Positions 20,845 to 33,285 are shown, counted from the first letter of the stretch. The stretch: 64,000 nucleotides of DNA from Diadema setosum (GCA_033980235.1 CM067064.1:32076670-32140669); one strand, 5' to 3'. Notes: generated by a model from the letters alone, not told the origin. Made by a program: numbers and translations.

Positions 20845-22450
20845 TCTTGTGAGCGCTCTACTCAGTTCTTCTTTGATCATCTTCAAATTTGGCATGAAGG
20901 TGTATTATGGTAAGACGAAGAAGCCTATTGATTTTAGTGATGGCGCCCTCGCTTGTTCCGTATTTATACATGAGAAGGTAAACTTAACAGAATCTGCTTG
21001 TGAGCGCTCTACTGGCTGCAGTTCTTCTATCGTCTTCAAATTTGACATGAAGGTGTATTGTGGTAAGATGAAGAAGCCTATTGTTTTTGGTGATGGCGCC
21101 CTCGCTTGTTCCGTCTTCATACATAAAAAGGTAATCTTAACCCTAACTAGGCCGGGCTATTTAGGTAAATGATAATGCCGGCCGCCGACCGCGCTATCGC
21201 GACGAAAATTGGCACACACATTGCCTATGATGTAATCTAAAGTACAATGAAGTTGATTTTTGCAAAACTTATCATTTTCACTAAATAACGCTAATTTATG
21301 CATAATGATACACGAAATCTGACAGTATTGTATAAATCACTAAATAAAGCTCAAAACAGGCACATTTTTTTGTGTAAATATTCTTTTTAGTGTCCTTAAC
21401 AAATGTAAGAGAAAAAAATTGCGCGATGAGAAAAAAGACCTAAGTATTTTGTTGTTTTTTAATTTCTTATGTATTTCTCTGTTTTTTCGACTTTGTGTTT
21501 TTTATTGTTTTTTTCATTAAAATTTGTCCGCGACATCGTTCCGAAAAAAAAAAAATATGTTAAGAATTGATTTTAATCAATAAAACCCCCAAATAATCAT
21601 GCTTTTATGAAATTTGCCTGTAAACACAGTTTGCATTGAATTTGTACACGAATTCACGTTTTTGGGCAATTTTTGGTCTGACATGCACGTGCATATTTAT
21701 GCGCAACTTCGGAACCACGCGCCCGGGTATCACAAATTTGGTGTTAAAAGATGCGGGAGACTCGAAAGAAAAAAGTCATGAAACGTCGCGGCGATAGCTT
21801 CTCGCGGTATCGATACATAGCGCGAAACGTCGAGTGGGGGGGGGGGGGGGCCTCGGAGGCAGGGTCTGCTTGTGAGCGCTCTACTGGCTGCAGTTCTTCT
21901 TCGATCATATTCAAATTTGGCATGAAGGTGTATTATGGTAAGACGAAGAAGCCTATTGTTTTTGGTGATGGTGCCCTCGCTTGTTCCGTCTTTATACATG
22001 AAAAGGTAAACTTAATAGGGTTTGCTTGTGTGTGTGATGATGACCTTGTTTCTTGACCGATTTTTTCAAATTCGGTATGTAAATGTATCATAGTCTTATC
22101 TATTCACATATATCTATTGATAATGGTGCCCTCACTGTTCCATCTTTTACATGGTTGAAGGTCACCGCGATCGTGTCAAAATTTGCAGAAGTGCTTGTTC
22201 ATGCAATAACTAAATTGATTGTTACTCAATAGATTTTATTCAGATTTGCTAAGGAGATGTATGGGTGTTCATTCTACATGAAGGACACAACAGTTTGTGG
22301 TGATGGCGCCCTCAATGTTACAACTTGGATGCCAGTGCATTTCTTGTGTGTGCTCTATCAGCCACATTTCATATCAGATATTCTTCAAATTTGGCAAAAA
22401 GGTGCATTATAGTGTAATGAAGATGGTTATATTGTTTTTGGCCTGAAAAG
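20845..22450 (+). repeat. Second ~150-bp tandem array, interrupted
   Basis: Units contain GTGAGCGCTCTACT, CTTCAAATTTGGCATGAAGG, AAGACGAAGAAGCCTATTG and GATGGCGCCCTCGCTTG. Starts near 20851 and 21002 give a period of 151 bp; a further good unit begins at 21874 and more decayed ones extend to about 22450. An unrelated element (21143-21867) splits a unit. The array gives rise to in-frame repeated open frames, but SNP and length patterns do not suggest a real gene. Confidence 0.8.
21143..21867 (+). mobile_element. Dispersed non-autonomous element, copy 1
   Basis: It starts ACCCTAACTAGGCC and runs through TTTATGCATAATGATAC, GGTCTGACATGCACGTGC and GATGCGGGAGACTCGAAAG, ending in a poly-G and CCTCGGAGGC. 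It interrupts a unit of the 150-bp array, between CTTA and the following GTCTGCTTG. The inverted counterpart at about 41370-44955 shares both end regions but has a much larger interior. No transposase is present. Confidence 0.7.
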
Positions 22451-22760
22451 TAATCCAGATGGGGTATGGGACGGGTTTGGGGGTACATGTGCTCGATTGC
22501 AAGTGCTCCAGTTGATTTTGCTGCTCAAATCGCAAAAATTCAGCCCTAACTTGAAAGTGCAGTAGCAGTGACAATTGCCTGAAATCAAAATTTTTCTTTA
22601 TTTTGGATATACAGTATTAAAAAAAAACCTCAGATATCTTAACAATGACATATTATAGTGTACAAACCACTGTGCTTTCCACATTAAGGCTAGAAACTTA
22701 CAGGAACTCCTATAACATCTAGAACTACCCATGTAATTATCAAAATGTTTGGGAGCAAAG
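22451..22760. other. Unassigned DNA before the tandem triplication
   Basis: No gene is seen. The sequence GGGAGCAAAG just before 22761 is the unique left flank of unit U1. Confidence 0.35.
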
Positions 22761-24618
22761 TTTAATGCAGAGAGGAAAAGTGGGAAAGAGTACAAAGAAA
22801 ATATTGATGCAAGAACACAATGCACGATATTTCAAACTGACACTGCAATCATTACCTGCATGTCACGTTTGTCTATCCCATCCCCGGCGTTTCTTGCGTC
22901 CATCCTGTTTTGTCAACTGTGGTAAACTAGCAGTAGCATTGAACCCCCACTATGAAGAAAGGGAGAAAGCAATCATACGCTCAATGAGTTTACATAAAAT
23001 AAGTGTGAGAGATATTGGGCGGGTAAGAGCTAACAGAGTGCTTCTTAACGGGATGAATTGATAGCATTGGTTGAGATGAGGATTGAGCTTTTTACTTTTT
23101 GCGAGGTACCTTGAAACCGCTAATGAAATGTTACAGAACTTTATAATTCTAAGGGAAATTCGAAGTTTATTTTATAAAAATTGGTTTCGAAATGGCTGAG
23201 AAATTGAAAACAAAGTAAAACAATGCGATCCTAATAAAAGGTGAGTCCCACCTTTTATTATGATTGCTTTGTTTTGCGATGCATTGCAGCCATTCCAAAA
23301 CAGGTTCTCATCAAAATACCCCTTGAATCCTTCTAAGAATAACCCACTCTTTCATATTTCATCAGATTGGTTTTGTTTTGCTTTGTTTTGCTTTGTTTTT
23401 GCTCCTCCCTGGCTACGCCGGGGTACAGAATAGAAGACCGAACAGAGGGCTATAGGGCATGCAATAAGTTAAACGCCTTTCCTCATAACAAGCATCATGA
23501 CAATATACGTTAATGACCGCCAACCACTCGGTGAAAATAAGCTCTAAAACCACCAAAAGTGATACACGAGTCCCCACTCGAAGCTGATAGTTGTTCGATA
23601 TTACAGTGTATAAAGACTACTTTATGACCGTTGGGGCGTGCCGGTCACGTGTCGTTGGACTACCGCTGAGTGTTGGCAAACATCCGTGCAAAAGTCATTC
23701 AGCACTCTGCCACCTTAACATTGGCTTTCACAGTAGAGTAATGCCCTCACTTGAAGTGTGTATATACACTTGACCTGAAGATGATACAATGGTCGTGTAT
23801 ACGACATGTATATGCGCTCTATAGTAATTTTGTGGTCACGTGTGACTCAAATTGTGAATGAAATGTGAATCAAATTCTCAAGCTTTCATACCGAATGAAT
23901 CATCACACGTCACAATACAATGACAGAAAGATTTATAGATTAGAGAATGAAACGCGCATAAGAACATATATGCGTTCCATGAGGAAATGCAACAATATTG
24001 CCCAATTCCAGGATAATGTTGTAGGTACAGTTGTATGTTGATATTAGTACGACACATCAGCACAAGTTTAATGAAAATTGAACAATCCGTTAAAAGGTTA
24101 TGAACTTTTAAAGTTTCGATGCCGCCTTAGCTGGATGAGAAGATTACTGTACAGTTCATGTCGTCTTGTAAGCGATATAAAGAAAAATATGAAGAAAATT
24201 CAACATATTTTACTTTTCTACACTGCAAAAAGTCCGGTGTTAAATAGTGAACACCGAGCTGGTGTTAAATTTTCGGTGCTCGCTTATGGTGTTAAATTAA
24301 CACCTCCGGGTGTCATTTCCAAATATAAAACTGTTTTTTGAAGAGTTTCTTAGTAACTGCACTTTTTGTTGATTTTTAATTTAAACAAGACGATCAAGAA
24401 TTTTACATTAAAATAAAATTTGTACTAGATTTTTGAAAAAATGTTAAAATAAATTTACACCACAGTAACGCCAGCTGGTATGGTCTCTTATTGAAGCTGG
24501 ACGGGTGTTAAACCATTGATATTAACACCAACAAATATCAAATCAACACCATGTGGTGTCATTTTTTAATTAACACCAGTACAGTGTCAAAATATCACCA
24601 GGTACAGTGTCAAATTAA
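22761..24618 (+). repeat. Tandem unit U1
   Basis: This is the first of three nearly identical units of 1857-1858 bp that start TTTAATGCAGAG and end CAAATTAA. Contents in order: a 98-codon open frame, a foldback relative with ACCTTTTATT/AATAAAAGGT near its centre, a GCTTTGTTTT-rich patch, a left half of foldback family A, and the start of a TACACTG-type element. Differences from U2 and U3 are single bases (for example V for L in the 98-codon frame). Confidence 0.95.
22765..23061 (+). CDS. Hypothetical 98-codon open frame, present in all three units
   Basis: The frame begins at an ATG four bases inside U1 and recurs at 24845-25141 and 26924-27220 with one amino-acid difference. It contains CHVCLSHPRRFLRPSCFVNC, suggestive of paired cysteines, and is Arg/Lys-rich. 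I recognise no family and see no promoter or splice signals. The start lies on the duplication junction, so the frame may be accidental. Confidence 0.2.
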   Translation: MQRGKVGKSTKKILMQEHNARYFKLTLQSLPACHVCLSHPRRFLRPSCFVNCGKLAVALNPHYEEREKAIIRSMSLHKISVRDIGRVRANRVLLNGMN

Positions 24619-24840
24619 AAAAGTGATAATAATAAAAGGCGACATGCCACAACTTTATTAGGATCTCTTTGTTTCACCTTGTTTTTGGATATCTCAGCCA
24701 TTTCAAGATCGATTAACATCGAATAAACTTTTGATACCCCTTAGAACTGCATGCTCTTTGACATCTCATAGAGTGGTTTCTGAATATCTCGCAAAACGTT
24801 AAAAGCTAAATCCTCACCTCGACCAGAACTGTACACACCC
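24619..24840 (+). repeat. Spacer h1 (half of a TTAA MITE)
   Basis: A 222-bp segment lies between U1 and U2. It matches the right half of the complete MITE at 53574-53963 (GGCGACATGCC, TCGCAAAACGTTAAAAGC, CCAGAACTGTACACACCC). Both junctions fall at TTAA. Confidence 0.9.
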
Positions 24841-26697
24841 TTTAATGCAGAGAGGAAAAGTGGGAAAGAGTACAAAGAAAATATTGATGCAAGAACACAA
24901 TGCACGATATTTCAAACTGACACTGCAATCATTACCTGCATGTCACGTTTGTCTATCCCATCCCCGGCGTTTCTTGCGTCCATCCTGTTTTGTCAACTGT
25001 GGTAAACTAGCAGTAGCATTGAACCCCCACTATGAAGAAAGGGAGAAAGCAATCATACGCTCAATGAGTTTACATAAAATAAGTGTGAGAGATATTGGGC
25101 GGTTAAGAGCTAACAGAGTGCTTCTTAACGGGATGAATTGATAGCATTGGTTGAGATGAGGATTGAGCTTTTTACTTTTTGCGAGGTACCTTGAAACCGC
25201 TAATGAAATGTTACAGAACTTTATAATTCTAAGGGAAATTCGAAGTTTATTTTATAAAATTGGTTTCGAAATGGCTGAGAAATTGAAAACAAAGTAAAAC
25301 AATGCGATCCTAATAAAAGGTGAGTCCCACCTTTTATTATGATTGCTTTGTTTTGCGATGTATTGCAGCCATTCCAAAACAGGTTCTCATCAAAATACCC
25401 CTTGAATCCTTCTAAGAATAACCCACTCTTTCATATTTCATCAGATTGGTTTTGTTTTGCTTTGTTTTGCTTTGCTTTTGCTCCTCCCTGGCTACGCCGG
25501 GGTACAGAATAGAAGACCGAACAGAGGGCTATAGGGCATGCAATAAGTTAAACGCCTTTCCTCATAACAAGCATCATGACAATATACGTTAATGACCGCC
25601 AACCACTCGGTGAAAATAAGCTCTAAAACCACCAAAAGTGATACACGAGTCCCCACTCGAAGCTGATAGTTGTTCGATATTACAGTGTATAAAGACTACT
25701 TTATGACCGTTGGGGCGTGCCGGTCACGTGTCGTTGGACTGCCGCTGAGTGTTGGCAAACATCCGTGCAAAAGTCATTCAGCACTCTGCCACCTTAACAT
25801 TGACTTTCACAGTAGAGTAATGCCCTCACTTGAAGTGTGTATATACACTTGACCTGAAGATGATACAATGGTCGTGTATACGACATGTATATGCGCTCTA
25901 TAGTAATTTTGTGGTCACGTGTGACTCAAATTGTGAATCAAATGTGAATCAAATTCTCAAGCTTTCATACCGAATAAATCATCACACGTCACAATACAAT
26001 GACAGAAAGATTTATAGATTAGAGAATGAAACGCGCATAAGAACATATATGCGTTCCATGAGGAAATGCAACAATATTGCCCAATTCCAGGATAATGTTG
26101 TAGGTACAGTTGTATGTTGATATTAGTACGACACATCAGCACAAGTTTAATGAAAATTGAACAATCCGTTAAAAGGTTATGAACTTTTAAAGTTTCGATG
26201 CCGCCTTAGCTGGATGAGAAGATTACTGTACAGTTCATGTCGTCTTGTAAGCGATATAAAGAAAAATATGAAGAAAATTCAACATATTTTACTTTTCTAC
26301 ACTGCAAAAAGTCCGGTGTTAAATAGTGAACACCGAGCTGGTGTTAAATTTTCGGTGCTCGCTTATGGTGTTAAATTAACACCTCCGGGTGTCATTTCCA
26401 AATATAAAACTGTTTTTTGAAGAATTTCTTAGTAACTGCACTTTTTGTTGATTTTTAATTTAAACAAGACGATCAAGAATTTTACATTAAAATAAAATTT
26501 GTACTAGATTTTTGAAAAAATGTTAAAATAAATTTACACCACAGTAACACCAGCTGGTATGGTCTCTTATTGAAGCTGGACGGGTGTTAAACCATTGATA
26601 TTAACACCGACAAATATCAAATCAACACCATGTGGTGTCATTTTTTAATTAACACCAGTACAGTGTCAAAATATCACCAGGTACAGTGTCAAATTAA
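24841..26697 (+). repeat. Tandem unit U2
   Basis: The second unit, the same as U1 apart from scattered single-base differences and one A fewer in a homopolymer near 25257. Confidence 0.95.
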
Positions 26698-26919
26698 AAA
26701 AGTGATAATAATAAAAGGTGACATGCCACAACTTTATTAGGATCTCTTTGTTTCACCTTGTTTTTGGATATCTCAGCCATTTCAAGATCGATTTACATCG
26801 AATAAACTTTTGATACCCCTTAGAACTGCATGCTCTTTGACATCTCATAGAGTGGTTTCTGAATATCTCGCAAAACGTTAAAAGCTAAATCCTCACCTCG
26901 GCCAGAACTGTACACACCC
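26698..26919 (+). repeat. Spacer h2 (half of a TTAA MITE)
   Basis: The second copy of the 222-bp spacer, nearly identical to h1 and again bounded by TTAA on each side. Confidence 0.9.
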
Positions 26920-28776
26920 TTTAATGCAGAGAGGAAAAGTGGGAAAGAGTACAAAGAAAATATTGATGCAAGAACACAATGCACGATATTTCAAACTGAC
27001 ACTGCAATCATTACCTGCCTGTCACGTTTGTCTATCCCATCCCCGGCGTTTCTTGCGTCCATCCTGTTTTGTCAACTGTGGTAAACTAGCAGTAGCATTG
27101 AACCCCCACTATGAAGAAAGGGAGAAAGCAATCATACGCTCAATGAGTTTACATAAGATAAGTGTGAGAGATATTGGGCGGTTAAGAGCTAACAGAGTGC
27201 TTCTTAACGGGATGAATTGATAGCATTGGTTGAGATGAGGATTGAGCTTTTTACTTTTTGCGAGGTACCTTGAAACCGCTAATGAAATGTTACAGAACTT
27301 TATAATTCTAAGGGAAATTCGAAGTTTATTTTATAAAATTGGTTTCGAAATGGCTGAGAAATTGAAAACAAAGTAAAACAATGCGATCCTAATAAAAGGT
27401 GAGTCCCACCTTTTATTATGATTGCTTTGTTTTGCGATGTATTGCAGCCATACCAAAACAGGTTCTCATCAAAATACCCCTTGAATCCTTCTAAGAATAA
27501 CCCATTCTTTCATATTTCATCAGATTGGTTTTGTTTTGCTTTGTTTTGCTTTGCTTTTGCTCCTCCCTGGCTACGCCGGGGTACAGAATAGAAGACCGAA
27601 CAGAGGGCTATAGGGCATGCAATAAGTTAAACGCCTTTCCTCATAACAAGCATCATGACAATATACGTTAATGACCGCCAACCACTCGGTGAAAATAAGC
27701 TCTAAAACCACCTAAAGTGATACACGAGTCCCCACTCGAAGCTGATAGTTGTTCGATATTACAGTGTATAAAGACTACTTCATGACCGTTGGGGCGTGCC
27801 GGTCACGTGTCGTTGGACTGCCGCTGAGTGTTGGCAAACATCCGTGCAAAAGTCATTCAGCACTCTGCCACCTTAACATTGGCTTTCACAGTAGAGTAAT
27901 GCCCTCACTTGAAGTGTGTATATACACTTGACCTGAAGATGATACAATGGTCGTGTATACGACATGTATATGCGCTCTATAGTAATTTTGTGGTCACGTG
28001 TGACTCAAATTGTGAATGAAATGTGAATCAAATTCTCAAGCTTTCATACCGAATGAATCATCACACGTCACAATACAATGACAGAAAGATTTATAGATTA
28101 GAGAATGAAACGCGCATAAGAACATATATGCGTTCCATGAGGAAATGCAACAATATTGCCCAATTCCAGGATAATGTTGTAGGTACAGTTGTATGTTGAT
28201 ATTAGTACGACACATCAGCACAAGTTTAATGAAAATTGAACATTCCGTTAAAAGGTTATGAACTTTTAAAGTTTCGATGCCGCCTTAGCTGGATGAGAAG
28301 ATTACTGTACAGTTCATGTCGTCTTGTAAGCGATATAAAGAAAAATATGAAGAAAATTCAACATATTTTACTTTTCTACACTGCAAAAAGTCCGGTGTTA
28401 AATAGTGAACACCGAGCTGGTGTTAAATTTTCGGTGCTCGCTTATGGTGTTAAATGAACACCTCCGGGTGTCATTTCCAAATATAAAACTGTTTTTTGAA
28501 GAGTTTCTTTGTAACTGCACTTTTTGTTGATTTTTAATTTAAACAAGACGATCAAGAATTTTACATTAAAATAAAATTTGTACTAGATTTTTGAAAAAAT
28601 GTTAAAATAAATTTACACCACAGTAACACCAGCTGGTATGGTCTCTTATTGAAGCTGGACGGGTGTTAAACCATTGATATCAACACCAACAAATATCAAA
28701 TCAACACCATGTGGTGTCATTTTTTAATTAACACCAGTACAGTGTCAAAATATCACCAGGTACAGTGTCAAATTAA
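26920..28776 (+). repeat. Tandem unit U3
   Basis: The third unit. Unlike U1 and U2 it runs past the terminal CAAATTAA straight into CACCACGAAGTGTC, completing the TACACTG-type element, with no h spacer. U3 therefore keeps the original right flank. Confidence 0.95.
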
Positions 28777-28920
28777 CACCACGAAGTGTCAGGTGAACAC
28801 TTTTCAACACCATCACAGTGCATTTTCTACACCTGTGGGTGTGGTCCTCTATTAACACTTGATCGGTGTTAAATTTAACACCCATGGTGTTAAATCTAAC
28901 ACAGATGTTTTTACTGTGTA
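28377..28920. mobile_element. TACACTG-type MITE, complete only in U3
   Basis: The left end TACACTGCAAAAAGTCCGG and right end ACAGATGTTTTTACTGTGTA are imperfect inverted repeats (TACACTG/CACTGTGTA type). The interior is made of many GTGTTAAAT and ATTTAACACC motifs in both orientations. It is inserted in foldback family A: the left half precedes it and the right half follows at 28921. In U1 and U2 it is cut short at 24618 and 26697. Confidence 0.75.
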
Positions 28921-29290
28921 GCGTAATGAAAGAGCTCTTGACTAACCTCTTTCAGAAAGCAAGAGGGATGATATTGTCATTAACATATATGTTATCATGA
29001 AGAAGTCGATGGCAACTGCACTTTAGAAAAAAAAATTGTGGAATTTTCTTTTTATTTTTTTTAATGATATCCTTGTACAGACATAACGTCATTAAATTTA
29101 GTATTCTTCCTATATCCAGCGATGGTGGAACCGAAACTTGAAAAATCCAAAAATTTTGCACGAACTGTTCGATTTCCCTCAATCTTTACTGATTTGTTCT
29201 ACACTGTACACTGTACAATGTATTGCTGCATTCACACAACTCACATGCATAACATTTGGGTATACTCCACATAAGATTCCTACTAACGCA
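28921..29290. mobile_element. Foldback family A, right half
   Basis: Diverged sequence (CTCTTGACTAACCTCTTTCAG, GACATAACGTC, GAACTGTTCGATTT, GTATTGCTGCATTCACACAA) corresponds to the right half of 29458-30037. Its left half is at about 28190-28376, on the other side of the inserted TACACTG element. Confidence 0.6.
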
Positions 29291-29457
29291 CAAGTACTTT
29301 ATCAACAAGTATTGTTTGATAATAACTAAAGTGACTTCGTTTCCCACCTTTTCTTTCATCAGCAATTCGTCGTATCCTGCGGTATTTGCTTTCTTTGTAG
29401 CGTATTAATTTTTTGTTGTTCTGTTTCATAAATCATCAATAATCATCAGTCGACCTA

Positions 29458-30037
29458 TTAAAGGACAAGTCCACCTTCATATACATAAGGATTGAGAGAA
29501 TGCAGCAATATTAGTAGAACACATCAGTGAAAGTTTGAGGAAAATTGGACAATCCGTTCAAAAGTTACGAATATTTTAAGTATCTGCGTAGTCACTAGCT
29601 GCTGGAAGAGAAGACTACTACAGTGTATGATGTCACATACGTACAACTATATACATGATATAAGGAAAATAGAAAGAGAATTTCACAAAACTTTATTTTT
29701 TAAATAAAGTGCACATTTCTTCGACTTGCTACTGACGTATGTTAAGGGTAATGTTATTCCCCTTGCCTTCTGAAAGAGAGAAGTCGAGTGTTCTTTTGTT
29801 ATGCCAGAAAAATGGAAATATGTCGAATTTTCTTTATTCTTTCTTTATATCGTTGTACTCATGTGACATCACAAGCTATAGTACTCTTTTCATCCAGCCG
29901 TGACTAAGCAGAAACTTCAAAAATGCTTAACTGTTTAACCGATTGTCCGATTTTGCTCAAACTCTCACTGATGTGTTCTACTAATATTGCTGCATTCACT
30001 CAAACCACATGTCTATGAAGGTGAACTTGTCCTTTAA
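29458..30037. mobile_element. Foldback family A, complete
   Basis: The element has TTAA at both ends followed by inverted repeats starting AGGACAAGTYCACCTTCAT and extending over 100 bp (AATATTAGTAGAACACATCA; AATTGGACAATCCGTT mirrored on the right). TTAA ends are typical of piggyBac-like elements, but because TTAA is itself palindromic a TA-target (mariner-type) element cannot be excluded. No transposase is encoded. Confidence 0.85.
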
Positions 30038-30038
30038 A

Positions 30039-30234
30039 CTAAACAGTGCTAAAGGGAGTATACTTCTTCGGAATTTGTTTGGTTTTCAGAGGTTGTGATA
30101 AGCAGTGGCACATGTTCTTCCCATTTCTAACAGCAGCATTAGAATCAAAATAAGTTCCAATTTCATTCCAGTTTTGTCCCTTGAGGTCTTTTCTCTCATA
30201 AATAGTTGTCCCCCATATGCCTGTCTGCAAATTT
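30039..30234 (-). CDS. Putative terminal exon, minus strand
   Basis: A TTTGCAG acceptor is followed, in phase 0, by 64 codons without a stop (TGIWGTTIYERKDLKGQNWN through KKYTPFSTV) ending at TAG (30039-30041), two bases from the end of the foldback. The composition looks like real protein (two Trp near the start, CHC motif). I recognise no family. The exons at 32130 and 34792 may belong to the same gene, but the phases do not connect directly. Confidence 0.4.
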
Positions 30235-30239
30235 GAAAG

Positions 30240-31287
30240 TAATGATAATTGTTTTCGATGTGTTATTCTAGATTAATGATGGAAAAACTATATCTCATGC
30301 TGATATCCAGTCACAGAGAGTGCTTGAGTCACCAGTAAGCATATAGTGGGATACAATTTTGCGGTAAAGATATCGAAAATGAATACATTTGTTTGAAAAA
30401 GAAAAACAGATTAAAAAGAAAAGAACTTGTAAAGAATATGTGGGACGAACGTTCTTTGCATGGGCAATTTTATTCAATTACACTTTGGAACTGCAACTGA
30501 TTTAGCATTGGACCTCCTCCCTGAATTCCTTTGTCCACTGTCTATGACAGATCTGTTTTTTTTTTTTTTTTTTTTGACAATGAGATGTAGATTCATGGAA
30601 TGAAAGCGTGTGAACTTCACCAGTGAAAGTTTGTCCCTATATTGTTAAGGAATGCACAAAAAAAAAAACAACAACTGCTAGCAACTGTGTGAGATCAAGT
30701 ATCCCAGTTCAACAGTTTTGTTACATTTATGACTATTATTTTTTTGACATGTCCTCTTCAAAATCGGATATTGATGTTGGGTAGACCTAGACAAAGAGTG
30801 AATGTTGTAAGGACGTAAGAGCGTGGTTCTTTTTCATCATACATGGTGGTTTTCCGGAAAACCGTGCTATTTCACTAGTGGCAGGGGGGGGGGGGGGGGT
30901 CTGGAGAGGCTTCCAGATCATGCCGCTGATTTAACGTTTCCTTTAAAAACAAACAAACAAACAAAGAATATATTTAGGATATATCAATGATAACAGATTC
31001 TCTGCTAATTTTTGTATAAATGTCTGGTGCCACTTCCGGGTTTAATCAGCTGACATTAAGCATGGATGCTTATCTCTATTTCAATCTCAGCACTCAATGT
31101 CAATACTCCATTTACGAACCAGCATGCCTGTTATGGAAGTTGACCTTTTTTACTGCTCAAATGTGAAAGCTTATGGCTCAAGCACATTTGGATTACATTT
31201 TGCAAGCTAAAGGTGGCCAAAATTCATTTCTGGAAAAGCAGAGTTGTCATAGAGTATTTTTGTCATGTAGGACAACATTTCAAAACA
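30240..31287. other. Unassigned DNA
   Basis: No gene was identified. Poly-T (30557-30576), poly-A (30658-30669) and poly-G (30885-30899) tracts are present. Confidence 0.3.
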
Positions 31288-31447
31288 GGGCCCCGTTTCA
31301 TAAAAAGATGTTAGGATGGCAACTCTTGCTGGAATGGCAACTTCCAGTAGCAACAGCCAATCAGGAAGCTAGATTCTTGTCATTACCACGACAATTGCCA
31401 TTCTAGCAAGAGTTGTAATCGTATCAACCTTTTATGAAATGGGGCCC
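31288..31447. mobile_element. Hairpin MITE (GGGCCCCRTTTCATAAA ends)
   Basis: GGGCCCCGTTTCATAAAAAG on the left is mirrored by CCTTTTATGAAATGGGGCCC on the right. The inner arms (CAACTCTTGCTGGAATGGCA) also pair, giving an imperfect hairpin of about 60-bp arms. Confidence 0.85.
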
Positions 31448-31533
31448 AGGAATTTTCTATGATTATTCTAAATATAATACCTGATCCTCATTGAACGTTC
31501 TCCTCGCACTGTATGAATGAGTCATAATTCATC

Positions 31534-31577
<44 letters not shown>
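31534..31577 (+). repeat. (TG)n microsatellite
   Basis: A pure GT run of about 42 bp, followed by a short poly-G. Confidence 0.95.
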
Positions 31578-31578
<1 letters not shown>

Positions 31579-31579
31579 C

Positions 31580-32129
31580 GGGGGGGAGTGAGTCTTTATC
31601 TCCTTGATGATTGTTGCTCTGGTGGAATTCTTATATACTATAGTATGATATTCTATGTTAGAGCAATCATCAATGTAGCCTTTACAGTTTCATTTTTGCT
31701 CAAGTTTGCTTACAGCCTATATATAGCTTGAGAAACATTCAGGACCTATACTATTGTTCATTTTGTCTCGAGACAATTACCATTAAGTCTCGAAAGTATT
31801 TAGGCGTATATTTATTATGCTAAATTTTGTATCTCTTCATTATCGAATAAACCCTTTATTGATGAAACTGTTCGTGCATTGTCCTGTGCAGCATTAACTT
31901 CCTATAGTGCAGGAGGCTACAATGATCCCGCTGCATGGTTAAAGCAACGTCGACACGGGGCGCCAGCCGCCTACCATCTCCGTGCAATCGTGCTTGCAAT
32001 CGTGCTCGCACGATGAACAAGGACGGCCGGCTTCTCCGCACGGACCTCTCATGAGTGCCTGCAACCGCGGCGTTCACCGCACGCGAGTGAAGCCATGTCC
32101 GTCGTAACACTGTATACTGACCTATTTAC
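31580..32129. other. Unassigned DNA with GC-rich patch
   Basis: A GC-rich stretch at about 31935-32105 (CGTGCTTGCAATCGTGCTCG) stands out from its AT-rich surroundings. I cannot identify it. Confidence 0.3.
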
Positions 32130-32248
32130 CTCCCATTTTCCCAAGGTACCACTGGCCGACACCGCTTTTTACAATCTTCGCAATAACACCGTCTCGACAC
32201 GAACCACGATGTGGGTCGTCTGTGTTCAGGTTTACTTCAAACCTGTAG
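32130..32248 (-). CDS. Putative internal exon, minus strand
   Basis: A TTTTTCACACAG acceptor and GTAAAT donor flank 119 nt that read through in one frame (YRFEVNLNTDDPHRGS, CRDGVIAKIVKSGVGQWYLG). It enters in phase 2 and leaves in phase 1. The family is not recognised. It lies upstream, on the minus strand, of the putative terminal exon at 30039-30234, but at least one more exon would be needed to link them in frame. Confidence 0.4.
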
Positions 32249-33285
32249 CTGTGTGAAAAATGATAAAAAGATTTAAAGAAAATGACGGTGACGGGACTAT
32301 ACAGATCAACAATCATATTTTTTTTATTCACTCATGTTTCCATTTTCCAAGCTTTCTGTCTGCACCATTTCCCAACGTACGGTAAATCACATCTTCTGAA
32401 GCAAGTATTACAAATTGATATTAATTCCAACAATAACTGTTAAATTTTGACATAGGCACTTAATTACTGTATTGAAAATGAAATGCAGAAATAAAACTGA
32501 ACTGGAGTTAGAGAACTGAACTGCACTGCACTGACATTGTTAATAAGACTTGTTCCTTGTTCTACTTTTGCGGAGATCCCCCTTTCATTTTCTATATGAA
32601 GGGGCAGGAGTTAATCATTTATGAATCGGTGCAAAGTCCTCTTTTGACATGTTTGAGGAGTGCACCATACACCATAGAATGTCTTCATACTCAGTAACCA
32701 TTTTGAACATGTACGCACGTATTGTTTGATAGTCTTTACTGAACAAGACGGTTCTGTGTGCAGCTATAAGATAAAATATGGTGAATTTCGCCAAGAGCAA
32801 CTTTTATTAAAATTTAAGGACAAGGATAGAGTAGGATCTCGCTGGATTCAATGTTGAACATGCTCTACTGTAAGAACTACATAAATGGTAATTCTTTAAC
32901 GCGTCAACACATTTTCTTCAAAATCAATACGTCTGACAAAGAAACAACTAAACATCGATACACTACATAATCACTGCCATTGATTTCTTGCTACCTATAT
33001 TTAGTTAGTTGGATAAGAAGTTGAATCATGGAGCTACAATCCATGATTAAATCAAACAATTTCATTGCATGTACATGGATTTACCGGCAGCACTGAATAT
33101 TATCATCGTTGTCTGGGTAGAAATAGTCTGTAATTAGTGCCCATATACTAAAGAAAAGATCCCTCCCAGAGATTCATGAGGCATAGTAGTGAACATGCGT
33201 AGTGAAATCTGAACATTTTGCTCGGAGAAACCATGGAGACAAAGGTCCATGCTTCTGCATGGTTGCACACACATTCAACCAGTAG
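32249..33285. other. Unassigned DNA
   Basis: I see no supported exon or element. Minus-strand open frames of about 60 codons here lack splice or domain support. Confidence 0.3.

Noticed and set aside
20729..21172. 147-codon frame with repeated KTKKPI..DGALACSVFIH lines
   Set aside because: It is produced by two adjacent units of the 151-bp tandem repeat, and a minus-strand frame is equally open. No signal of a real protein.
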